Shown piece by piece: positions 8,616 through 15,181 of a DNA stretch of 39,868 bases. The position numbers and the translations under genes were made by a program. Each line of letters starts with the position of its first letter. The first letter of the stretch is position 1. The notes below the pieces were generated by a model. That model worked only from the letters and a program-made list of their open reading frames with translations, searched no databases and was not told where the DNA came from. This DNA is from Arthrobacter sp. SO5. GTDB taxonomy: Bacteria; Actinomycetota; Actinomycetes; Actinomycetales; Micrococcaceae. The stretch lies in contig NZ_MQTQ01000061.1 of the NCBI RefSeq assembly GCF_020532805.1, forward strand, positions 48,184-88,051. The letters are read 5' to 3'.

Positions 8616-9571
8616 GCCAGCTCCATCAGGGGGTGGTGTGTATTCCAGGCGGTCAGATGGGCCAGCTCCGGGCGGCGGGTGCGAAGTTCGACGGCGACGC
8701 CCGCGGCGGACACCGGGCCGGCGGCGCGGGACACATTGCGGCTCCGGAGCGCACCGTGGCTGCGGGCTCCAACTGCCGCGGCGCCGCCGTCGAAGGTTCC
8801 GAAGTCCATCGCCTGGACGTGGGCGGCGAAGTCGCGGGCCCGCTGGCCGGGCATAGGGCCGGAGGCCAGCGCCTGGGGTGAGAGGAGCTCCAGGTCCAGC
8901 AGCGCGGAGTCGATCAGCTGGCGGTAGTGCCGGCGGAACAGCGTGCCGGTGCCGAAGACCTCCAGGAGCAGCGGCTGCGTGCCGAGCCCGATCACGACGC
9001 CGCGCTGGCCCTCCAGCGGTGCCGGGGCGTCCGCGGCGTCGAAGCGGTTGTGCGCGTTGTCCTTGAACAGGTCCATGTGGTCCAGCAGGGAGCTGGTCAC
9101 CGATGGGCCGCGGGCCGCGTCGAAGCGGCTGACCCGCTCCCAGATCCGCCCCTGCCGGTCACCGCCGCGCCGGCCCTCGAGGCCGTTGGCCAGCTCGGAC
9201 CAGACATTCAGCGGTGCGCGCCGCGCCTGCCGGCGGTGGCTGGACTGGCCGGCTTCCCAGCGGCCGGCCTCGACGCAGAAGGTGTCGATGTCGCGGGTTT
9301 CGCCGGGGCCAAGGACGACGTCGCGGGCGCAGGTCCGGTGCTGTTGGCCGCCCTCGAGCAGCTCGCCTTCCAGCAGCAGGGCCGGGTGCGGGCCGTTGTT
9401 GGTGACGGTGAGCCGGTCGACCTGGGGGCCGCTGGCGAGTTCGGTCACGGCGACGTCGGCATGGGTGCCTGTGCTGATGCCGAGGCTGCCTGCGCCGGAG
9501 GTCCAGACGGGGAAGATGCTGAGCGGGCCGAGCCTGCTGCCGGCGCCGACGTGGAGCTGGGGGACTCTCAT
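8612..9571 (-). CDS. ARPP-1-like protein (ARG/phosphatase-associated)
   Basis: This 319-residue protein has no signal peptide. It begins at an ATG with a perfect GGAGG six bases upstream. It resembles the ARPP-1 domain family, named for association with ADP-ribosylglycohydrolase and rhodanese/phosphatase-superfamily proteins. Visible marks are an early beta-rich part with LLLEGELLEGGQQHR, a middle DTFCVEAGRW, and a C-terminal part with AHVQAMDF. Its place directly before, and overlapping, the glycohydrolase-phosphatase gene is the context for which the family is known. The biochemical role is not established; a part in ADP-ribose or NAD-derived metabolite handling is inferred from context. 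It is the first gene of a possible six-gene minus-strand transcript opposite the NrtR-type regulator. Confidence 0.8.
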   Translation of the reverse strand: MRVPQLHVGAGSRLGPLSIFPVWTSGAGSLGISTGTHADVAVTELASGPQVDRLTVTNNGPHPALLLEGELLEGGQQHRTCARDVVLGPGETRDIDTFCVEAGRWEAGQSSHRRQARRAPLNVWSELANGLEGRRGGDRQGRIWERVSRFDAARGPSVTSSLLDHMDLFKDNAHNRFDAADAPAPLEGQRGVVIGLGTQPLLLEVFGTGTLFRRHYRQLIDSALLDLELLSPQALASGPMPGQRARDFAAHVQAMDFGTFDGGAAAVGARSHGALRSRNVSRAAGPVSAAGVAVELRTRRPELAHLTAWNTHHPLMELA

Positions 9572-9600
9572 GGGAACCTCCGGTTGATTTAGATCATTTC

Positions 9601-9644
9601 TGCGCTAATTGATCCCAGTATGCATGGCTTGCATCTTTAGCGCA
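9601..9644. promoter_or_regulatory. Divergent control region with nested inverted repeats
   Basis: The 93 bp between the ARPP-1-like gene and the Nudix regulator contain an outer inverted repeat, TGCGCTAA (9601-9608) and TTAGCGCA (9637-9644). An inner one is ATGCA-TGGCT-TGCAT (9620-9634). The region is AT-rich compared with its surroundings, as expected for a shared promoter. The Nudix regulator is the obvious candidate to bind here, but this is not shown by sequence. Confidence 0.5.
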
Positions 9645-9664
9645 ATACTGCAATAAATAATCCT

Positions 9665-10336
9665 GTGAAGGATTCCCAGAACGGCCCCGGAACGTCCCTG
9701 CTCGACTACCCGCGCCCCTCGGTGGCGGTGGACACGGCAGTGTTGACGGTGGCGGGAGGTTCCGTCTGCGTGCTGCTGGTGCGACGCGCGGAGGACCATC
9801 AGCACGGGCGGTGGGCGCTGCCTGGCACCTTCCTGCGGGAGCGCGAGACCCTGGCGGACGCAGTGCTGCGCTGCCTGCGGGAGAAGGCCGGGATCTCCGG
9901 GCGGGTGCCGCGCCAGCTGCAGGTCTTCGACGACCCGGCGCGCGACGACCGCGGCTGGGTGCTATCGGTGGCGCACGTGGACGTGGTGCCCTTGGCCGCG
10001 TTGGAGGAGGCGTTAGCGTCCGACGGCGTCCGGCTGGCCTCCGTGACAGGGGAACCGGAGCTGATCGCCGGGTTGCCATACGGCCACGCGGACATTGTGG
10101 CGAAGGCGGTGGAGTGGCTGCGGGCTGCCTACACGGAGGCGCCGGATCCGGGGGAGCTGCTGACCGAGCCGTTCACACTGAAGGAGTTGCGGGAGCTGCA
10201 TGAGGCGGTGGCGGGCTCGACGCTGATGCGGGATACGTTCCGGCGGTTCATGGAGCCGCAGCTGACGGGGACCGGGCAGATGTCCGACGGGACGCGGGGG
10301 AGGCCCTCGCGGTTGTGGGTGCGGGGTAGGGAATAG
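9665..10336 (+). CDS. NrtR-type Nudix-domain transcriptional regulator
   Basis: The protein has 223 residues: an N-terminal Nudix fold (about 17-145) and a C-terminal winged helix (about 155-223) with FTLKELRELHEAV, FRRFME and the closing GRPSRLWV that is typical of NrtR. The Nudix box starting at Gly54 is degenerate: the first glutamate position is Arg60 and the REUXEEXGU core reads RCLREKAGI, losing two metal-binding acids. This is common where the domain senses ADP-ribose-type ligands instead of hydrolysing them. The GTG at 9665 has no ribosome site, and an AT-rich -10-like stretch ends just before it, so a leaderless mRNA is likely. It is divergent from the ARPP-1/glycohydrolase genes, which it probably controls. 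Known NrtR proteins regulate NAD metabolism. Confidence 0.88.
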   Translation: MKDSQNGPGTSLLDYPRPSVAVDTAVLTVAGGSVCVLLVRRAEDHQHGRWALPGTFLRERETLADAVLRCLREKAGISGRVPRQLQVFDDPARDDRGWVLSVAHVDVVPLAALEEALASDGVRLASVTGEPELIAGLPYGHADIVAKAVEWLRAAYTEAPDPGELLTEPFTLKELRELHEAVAGSTLMRDTFRRFMEPQLTGTGQMSDGTRGRPSRLWVRGRE

Positions 10337-10436
10337 CATTTGCCCCGCGAGGCGTTCGAGCCGGGTCGGTCCTCAGCATAAAGAATGGTGTCAACGACGA
10401 GGTGACAAAGGCAGTCGCCGTCTCAAAGGGAGCGCA

Positions 10437-11087
10437 ATGATCCACGCAGAACACGGGACTCTTAGGTACCGGCAAATCAATGCCATGTCGTGGCGAGTGG
10501 CGAGCGAGCTGAGCCGACGGGACCCGGGTCTCTTTATCGGGCTGACGGGTGGCGGGGGATCCGCGGCCCACGCTGACGCTTTGATGATGACCAGCGCCAG
10601 TGGCCTTGAGTACCAAGCCCGTCGTTGTGGTCTGGGCTTCACTGCCGGCTCCACTGGGGACTTCCAGATCCCCTGGGACAGGGCTTTGGCAATGCCCAGC
10701 GCCAGAGCGATTGCGATAGCTCTGGAAGAATTCCAAGGTATCCATCGCCCAAACAAGTCGCCGGCGACAACGTCGCGTGCGCTGGGCTACCGTGTTATGG
10801 CTTCGATGCTCGAGCTCACAATGGGAGACCGTATGGACTGGGCAACGGGCGAATACAGTGGCGGGCCGTTGGACTCTGCGTCATTGGCTTCGCGCGACCG
10901 TCTTCAGTCCTGGGAAGACACACGCTGGGTGCTTATTCGAGACGGTGAACCCGTTGCGCGCATGGATAATTTTGGCTGGGTGGAAATCCAGGAACGCACG
11001 ATTGATCTTCATGCGCGGTACCGTGCGCTCGACGGCCGGATCTACCCGCTGATCCTGGAGGTCTTCGGGGACATCTTGCCGAGGTAG
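10437..11087 (+). CDS. Uncharacterised protein, 216 aa
   Basis: I do not recognise this family. The ATG has GGGAG nine bases upstream. The protein is soluble, with no signal peptide or membrane segment. It has a glycine-rich early stretch (GLTGGGGSAAHADAL, about 35-49), a middle helix-rich part, and a C-terminal part with WEDTRWVLIRDGEPVARMD that looks like beta hairpins. The gene opens the lower-GC accessory region. It lies 42 bp upstream of the frameshifted PD-(D/E)XK nuclease gene on the same strand, so the two may be co-transcribed. No function is proposed. Confidence 0.6.
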   Translation: MIHAEHGTLRYRQINAMSWRVASELSRRDPGLFIGLTGGGGSAAHADALMMTSASGLEYQARRCGLGFTAGSTGDFQIPWDRALAMPSARAIAIALEEFQGIHRPNKSPATTSRALGYRVMASMLELTMGDRMDWATGEYSGGPLDSASLASRDRLQSWEDTRWVLIRDGEPVARMDNFGWVEIQERTIDLHARYRALDGRIYPLILEVFGDILPR

Positions 11088-11129
11088 AGACCTCCTAAAG
11101 CCGTTCCGTTTCTAATCCAAGGAAGCATT

Positions 11130-11921
11130 TTGAAACTAAGTACTGCCGAAGGCGACCTTGAACTAAGGCCTGTGCCGGCCATTCAGCGCCCAGTGGTGAT
11201 GTTCGTGATCAGCAAGACCTACCGGGAAGATAAGTCCCAGGCACGGCTCTACGACGCGACTCGCGGTAACTGGCGTATCAGCGAGGAAAGTCGGAACCGA
11301 GCGGAAATTGCCCTTGGAATTGCCGATGGTGTGGTTCGCGCCGCCTACGAGATTGACAGGTGGCGCAGAGCCGACGACGGAACGGCACCATGGGAGGCAG
11401 CGGGATCGTCGAACCGTTGGTACTTAGAAGGCCGCGAGACCGACGAGACGCGGTCGTGGCTAAACTCATCCGTTCGGCACCTGGCGCCGGGGAAAGGGGC
11501 TGCCAACCCTGTCCGCCTTTTCTTGGAGGGTGTGCCCGGTCCGGCTGACGAAAGTGCCGAAGACGTCTCGGGTCTCCTGCAAACCGAGGCCCTTGGCAGA
11601 ATCATGTTCGGCAACAGTGAGCTCTTTCATAGCAACCTCTTGGCATGGATTTTCGAGACATTTCCCAGTCAGGCGGACGAAGTGTTCGGATCGTTGGTCG
11701 TTGGCGGGGCCGGGGGTTCGGGGGACAGACGTGTAGAGCGCGAGCGGGAGAACCTCGACCTCGTTATGCATTGGCCGGACCGGGGATCCTTGGTGATAGA
11801 GAACAAGGTCTTTTCCGTCCCCCACCCCGATCAACTGGATAAATACGCCAGCAAGATATCCAAATGGAAATTGCCAGTTGGTGGCGCTCGTCTACGAGCC
11901 CGACCAGGCACTCCTTCTTAG
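11130..11921 (+). CDS. PD-(D/E)XK nuclease, N-terminal part (frameshifted gene)
   Basis: A TTG start at 11130 follows AAGGAAG. The first 135 residues (MFVISKTYRE ... YDATRGNWRISEESR ... LGIADGVVRAAYEIDRW) form a compact domain reminiscent of PUA-like or ASCH-type modules that accompany nucleases; this is tentative. From about residue 155 comes a PD-(D/E)XK nuclease core: FHSNLLAWIFE, then Asp210 in ENLDLVMHW and Glu224/Lys226 in LVIENKVF, followed by HPDQLDKYASKI. After about residue 250 the frame breaks into unrelated residues and stops at 11921. The rest of the family's usual C-terminal domain continues in the overlapping frame. The catalytic residues all lie in this half. It is either a disrupted gene or a sequencing error. 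Confidence 0.7.
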   Translation: MKLSTAEGDLELRPVPAIQRPVVMFVISKTYREDKSQARLYDATRGNWRISEESRNRAEIALGIADGVVRAAYEIDRWRRADDGTAPWEAAGSSNRWYLEGRETDETRSWLNSSVRHLAPGKGAANPVRLFLEGVPGPADESAEDVSGLLQTEALGRIMFGNSELFHSNLLAWIFETFPSQADEVFGSLVVGGAGGSGDRRVERERENLDLVMHWPDRGSLVIENKVFSVPHPDQLDKYASKISKWKLPVGGARLRARPGTPS

Positions 11922-12688
11922 AGCGTGGATACTCCACAGGGCTTCAATTCAAAGACGGCACTCCGATTGTCTGGCATCACCTTAGCTTCGAGACGTTAGC
12001 GGAATCCTTGGAGTTAGCATTCGATGGGACTTCAGATTCGTACGAGGTTGAGACGGTGCGTCGCTACTGCACTGTGCTCCGCGCTTTATCAGCACTGATG
12101 GCACATGCACTGATCTCAAGCACCGAGGAGGAGGCTTTCCTCGACGCATTGTCCCTGGCCCAGGCACTGCCGAAGCAGGCCGTGACAGGATTGATGAAAG
12201 CGCGCGCGGCCCACGTTGCCGGCGTGCTTAGCGAAAAAGTGGCCGAACTGGGAGTCGACCCATTCGGCGTCGAAAGCGGCATGAGCCATTCGCTTCCCCA
12301 AGTTTCATGGTTCACGCGGACCAAGGCAGGTGACGAGGAAATCTTGGCTGGATGGCAGTACCAAGAGGGAGTTCTGCGCCTTGCCCTGGTACTCGATCAT
12401 CTCAGTGGCACAGGACAATGGGCGAAGTCTAAACGGGCAGAGTTCGCACGAGCGCACCCGGAATTCTTCTCATTTGAGCATCTCGACGAGATCCTCAGGA
12501 CCACGGGTATGGCCATATCGTCCAGTTCCAAGCCGGAGGGGCCCTTCGGACACTTCGACCCCGACTTCATGTACCGGCATAAGAAGGTTGGGGCGCTGAC
12601 GGTTCAGCAGCTGATTGACCTAACGGTTGCCCAAGCCAGACACTTCGAACGACTTTCTAATGCCCTCTCCGTAGATGAAGTGAGCTGA
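11864..12688 (+). CDS. PD-(D/E)XK nuclease, C-terminal part (frameshifted gene)
   Basis: This frame takes over from the preceding nuclease fragment with a -1 shift around 11870-11900. From TSPTRHSFLERGY onward it reads as the natural continuation: in this nuclease family the ENK strand is followed by a short 'SPT..' strand and then a W.HLS motif, here VWHHLSFETLAESLEL. The remainder is a mostly helical C-terminal domain ending at 12688. The first residues after the ATG at 11864 probably do not belong to the real protein. There is no separate ribosome site, so it is unlikely to be an independent gene. It converges with the SIR2 gene, 64 bp away. Confidence 0.6.
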   Translation: MEIASWWRSSTSPTRHSFLERGYSTGLQFKDGTPIVWHHLSFETLAESLELAFDGTSDSYEVETVRRYCTVLRALSALMAHALISSTEEEAFLDALSLAQALPKQAVTGLMKARAAHVAGVLSEKVAELGVDPFGVESGMSHSLPQVSWFTRTKAGDEEILAGWQYQEGVLRLALVLDHLSGTGQWAKSKRAEFARAHPEFFSFEHLDEILRTTGMAISSSSKPEGPFGHFDPDFMYRHKKVGALTVQQLIDLTVAQARHFERLSNALSVDEVS

Positions 12689-12752
12689 TTTTCCGGTCAA
12701 ACGCGATGCTGTTTGGATTCGCAAACTATTGCCCTTCAACCCAGACACCAGA

Positions 12753-14333
12753 TCAGTTGGAGCCGCAATGACCCAGCCGCTCGAGGGTCTCATCGAGCAA
12801 AGCCCATACTTCTTCAGTTCCGGGTGGTCGCGGCTGCACGGCCAGTTTCAGCAGCTGGGCGCGAAGTTGCGCCTCGGCGTCGTTCATGCCGGCGTCATAG
12901 GCGGGTGCCAGCAAATACGAGTGATTATCGGTGGCGTAGGCGCCCAGCATGTCTAGGAAGATTTCGAGCTCTCGTCCCGAGGTCGCCAGCGCAAGCCTTG
13001 ATTGATCGACGTTTGAGGGTTCGGCGCCGGCATGTGCAGGCATCGAAAGGATGTCCAGCTTCCCCTTCCAGACCATGGACTGAAGTGGCTCGTGGAAGAG
13101 CGAGAGCACCGTCCCCATGTGGTGCCCCTCGGAATGTCCCTCCGGCAGAGCGCGCCGGACATCGTGGACGATCTCGTGGAAGTGGTCGTCTGCTAGGCCG
13201 AAACCCACGAAGAGTAGATGGTGCGTCAGCAGGTGGGCCTTGACCAAGGCGGACAGGGCTTCGCAGTTGCTGTTGTAACCAAGGTAGTCATCGCGCGTCA
13301 AAACGATGGATGCAGGCTGGCTGACAGATCCGTGGAGTTTCAACAGCCAGCTGTTGCCTACTGCAGGAATGTTCTCCGGCAGGACGGTTCGCGGCCGTTG
13401 GGCATCCTGGCAAGCCAACTCGAAGAGCCGGTCATAGTTCAGCGTGATTGCTCCCGACGACGGGACGGCGGCAAGCAGCGCCGGGGCGAGGCCATACTTC
13501 TCCAGATTCACTGCCTTTGCCACGGCTTCACCAAAGGCGGCCCGGGAACCGTGCTGGTCAATGTAGAGCTGCTCCAACACACCGGCCTGGTCGAGTACTG
13601 CCAGTTTCTCGAATGCAGCAGCTGCCCCCTCCTCCAGCTGGACGCCAGCGCGCAAGGCTGTAAGCAAGTCCCTCCAGCTCGGCGCTCCGGCGGTGACGCT
13701 GACTCCTGCACCGAGAAAGGGCACCAAATGGCCCGATCGCGCGAGCTCGCCGAGCTCTTGCGCTTTGGTACGCAGTCCGTCACCCAGAGTAGGCCAGCAC
13801 TCCCAGCCGCCCGCGTCCCGGCGGAGCTTCTGGGCAAGAGAGAAGGCTGCCTTATCGCGGAGCACGATGACCAGGTCGACGCCGAACTCTGTCGCCAGAT
13901 TTGCGCAGACCTCCAGCAGCCCCCGCAGCATGGCTCCGAGGTGGTTTCCCGCGCCGCCGCCGGCAGTCCCGAAGAACGGAACGGCGAGCAATCTGTAGGG
14001 CCGCAGCGCCGGACTGGGAGTGGCACTGGTGGCGGCACGCACGAATGCCTCCAGTCGCCGCGCTACGGCAGTGGAATCCCAGTTGCCGTCCAGCGGAACC
14101 GCCGTCAGAACGGGGAGTGGATCCGCCGGTTCCCAGGGGGCCACGGGCTCCGCGAGAACTGTCCCTGCTCGAAAATCTTTCGAAGCCGATGCGGCGGCGA
14201 TCCCTCGGAGGTCGGGATTCGCCCGTAGCCAATGCTGTTCGATTCGGACGGCGGAGTCCGTCGGAAGCAGCCAGGCATCGCATTTGAGGTTAAGCATGTC
14301 AGCCATAGCGACGAAGACGTGGGGTCGGCTCAT
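12753..14333 (-). CDS. Macro-like domain fused to SIR2-family NADase-like domain
   Basis: This is a 526-residue protein. Residues 1-175 look like a divergent macro/ADP-ribose-binding domain: an early CDAWLLPTD resembles the macro 'D..VNPAN' strand, and VPFFGTAGGGAGNHLG (118-132) resembles the glycine-rich binding loop. Residues 195-420 are a SIR2 domain: HLVPFLGAGVS (202-212), ITLNYDRLFE (296-305), LKLHGSV with the likely catalytic His334, and LLFVGFGLADDHF. Bacterial SIR2 proteins of this kind often deplete NAD during phage infection. A C-terminal helical part follows. The ATG overlaps the stop of the upstream nuclease-like gene by 4 bp, so they form a unit. The SIR2 call is firm, the macro call moderate, and the defence role is inferred. 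Confidence 0.85.
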   Translation of the reverse strand: MSRPHVFVAMADMLNLKCDAWLLPTDSAVRIEQHWLRANPDLRGIAAASASKDFRAGTVLAEPVAPWEPADPLPVLTAVPLDGNWDSTAVARRLEAFVRAATSATPSPALRPYRLLAVPFFGTAGGGAGNHLGAMLRGLLEVCANLATEFGVDLVIVLRDKAAFSLAQKLRRDAGGWECWPTLGDGLRTKAQELGELARSGHLVPFLGAGVSVTAGAPSWRDLLTALRAGVQLEEGAAAAFEKLAVLDQAGVLEQLYIDQHGSRAAFGEAVAKAVNLEKYGLAPALLAAVPSSGAITLNYDRLFELACQDAQRPRTVLPENIPAVGNSWLLKLHGSVSQPASIVLTRDDYLGYNSNCEALSALVKAHLLTHHLLFVGFGLADDHFHEIVHDVRRALPEGHSEGHHMGTVLSLFHEPLQSMVWKGKLDILSMPAHAGAEPSNVDQSRLALATSGRELEIFLDMLGAYATDNHSYLLAPAYDAGMNDAEAQLRAQLLKLAVQPRPPGTEEVWALLDETLERLGHCGSN

Positions 14334-14908
14334 GACAGTGACCTCAGAATTCGGACGCTGTTCCGCTCAAACGCAGCAGCACCATCACCGTCGGGCGCTG
14401 GGATGCGGATCAAGGGCGGCTGGCCCATAGCAGGAATTACTAGATCGCGCAGAGCGTCGTTGTAGGCTCTCTGGCGCTGTCGGCCGCCGGGTCCGAACCC
14501 GGAAGCCGCCTTGTTGAGGCGGTATTTGTCTGCCGTCCGGCAGAACCTTTTGCATAGATCCACATACTCGTCAGTGTCGAAACCCAGGCTGGCCTCCACG
14601 GGATAGTGTGCGAAGGTCCGCATGCGGAATGTAGTGAAGTGCTGAACCTCATCGATTTCGATCATCGTCCCCGTGGGCAGGTGGATGAAGTCGCCGGGCA
14701 GCGCGGTTGTTCGCTTGGCTGATTGCGCCTCACCGTCGCCGCCAAGTTCGTGAAAGATCTTATCCAAGGGAATGAAGACGGCCCCTGCATCACCGGGCAA
14801 GCCGAAGTGGCCCCGCTGATTCAACCACGGTTGTGTGTATCTGACCAGCTGGATGCCTTCGTGGGCAGCCGCTTCCAAGAACGCTTTTTCACAATCTCCG
14901 ACAGGCAT
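14330..14908 (-). CDS. Nuclease-like partner of the macro-SIR2 protein
   Basis: I chose the ATG at 14908 (192 residues) because AGGATG lies just upstream. A GTG at 14992 would add 28 residues with no visible ribosome site, unless the mRNA is leaderless. I do not recognise the family by name. Residues 73-91 read DFIHLPTGTMIEIDEVQHF, which resembles the D...ExD strand pair of PD-(D/E)XK/Vsr/DUF559-type endonucleases, where a glutamine-histidine often follows. A basic, arginine-rich stretch (RFCRTADKYRLNK) comes after it, and a C-terminal tail carries PPLIRIPAPDG. Its 4-bp overlap with the SIR2 gene suggests that the two proteins act together. Nuclease activity is an inference from a short motif. 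Confidence 0.6.
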   Translation of the reverse strand: MPVGDCEKAFLEAAAHEGIQLVRYTQPWLNQRGHFGLPGDAGAVFIPLDKIFHELGGDGEAQSAKRTTALPGDFIHLPTGTMIEIDEVQHFTTFRMRTFAHYPVEASLGFDTDEYVDLCKRFCRTADKYRLNKAASGFGPGGRQRQRAYNDALRDLVIPAMGQPPLIRIPAPDGDGAAAFERNSVRILRSLS

Positions 14909-15181
14909 TTTCACATCCTGGAGCCGCTTGCGGGCAGAATGTTGGTGGATCTCTGCCAGTCTGGCCAAACACTGCTTTTTACGGATCCTCACTGGCGCGG
15001 AGTGTTGGCCGTACGTGACTCCTCAGACATGAGATCCGGGCGCACGGCAGTTCGCCCTGGCCTTCACGCTGCCGACGGGCGAAACAACTGCTCGTTCTGG
15101 CGTTAGAGCGTGGCATTCTCTATCCGTCGGGCCGTGCCGTTACCATCTGACAAGACTTTGGTAAATCACACATAAGGAAAA

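Larger units (their letters stand above)
11130..12688 (+). pseudogene. Whole PD-(D/E)XK nuclease locus broken by one frameshift
   Basis: This is an alternative reading of the two entries above. One gene of about 518 codons carries a putative PUA-like domain, a PD-(D/E)XK core (Asp210, Glu224, Lys226) and a helical tail, interrupted by a single-base indel near 11870-11900. No slippery heptamer for programmed slippage is visible at the junction. Confidence 0.6.

Noticed and set aside
11850..11900. Programmed -1 frameshift in the PD-(D/E)XK nuclease
   Set aside because: No slippery heptamer or downstream stem is visible; an indel or sequencing error is simpler.
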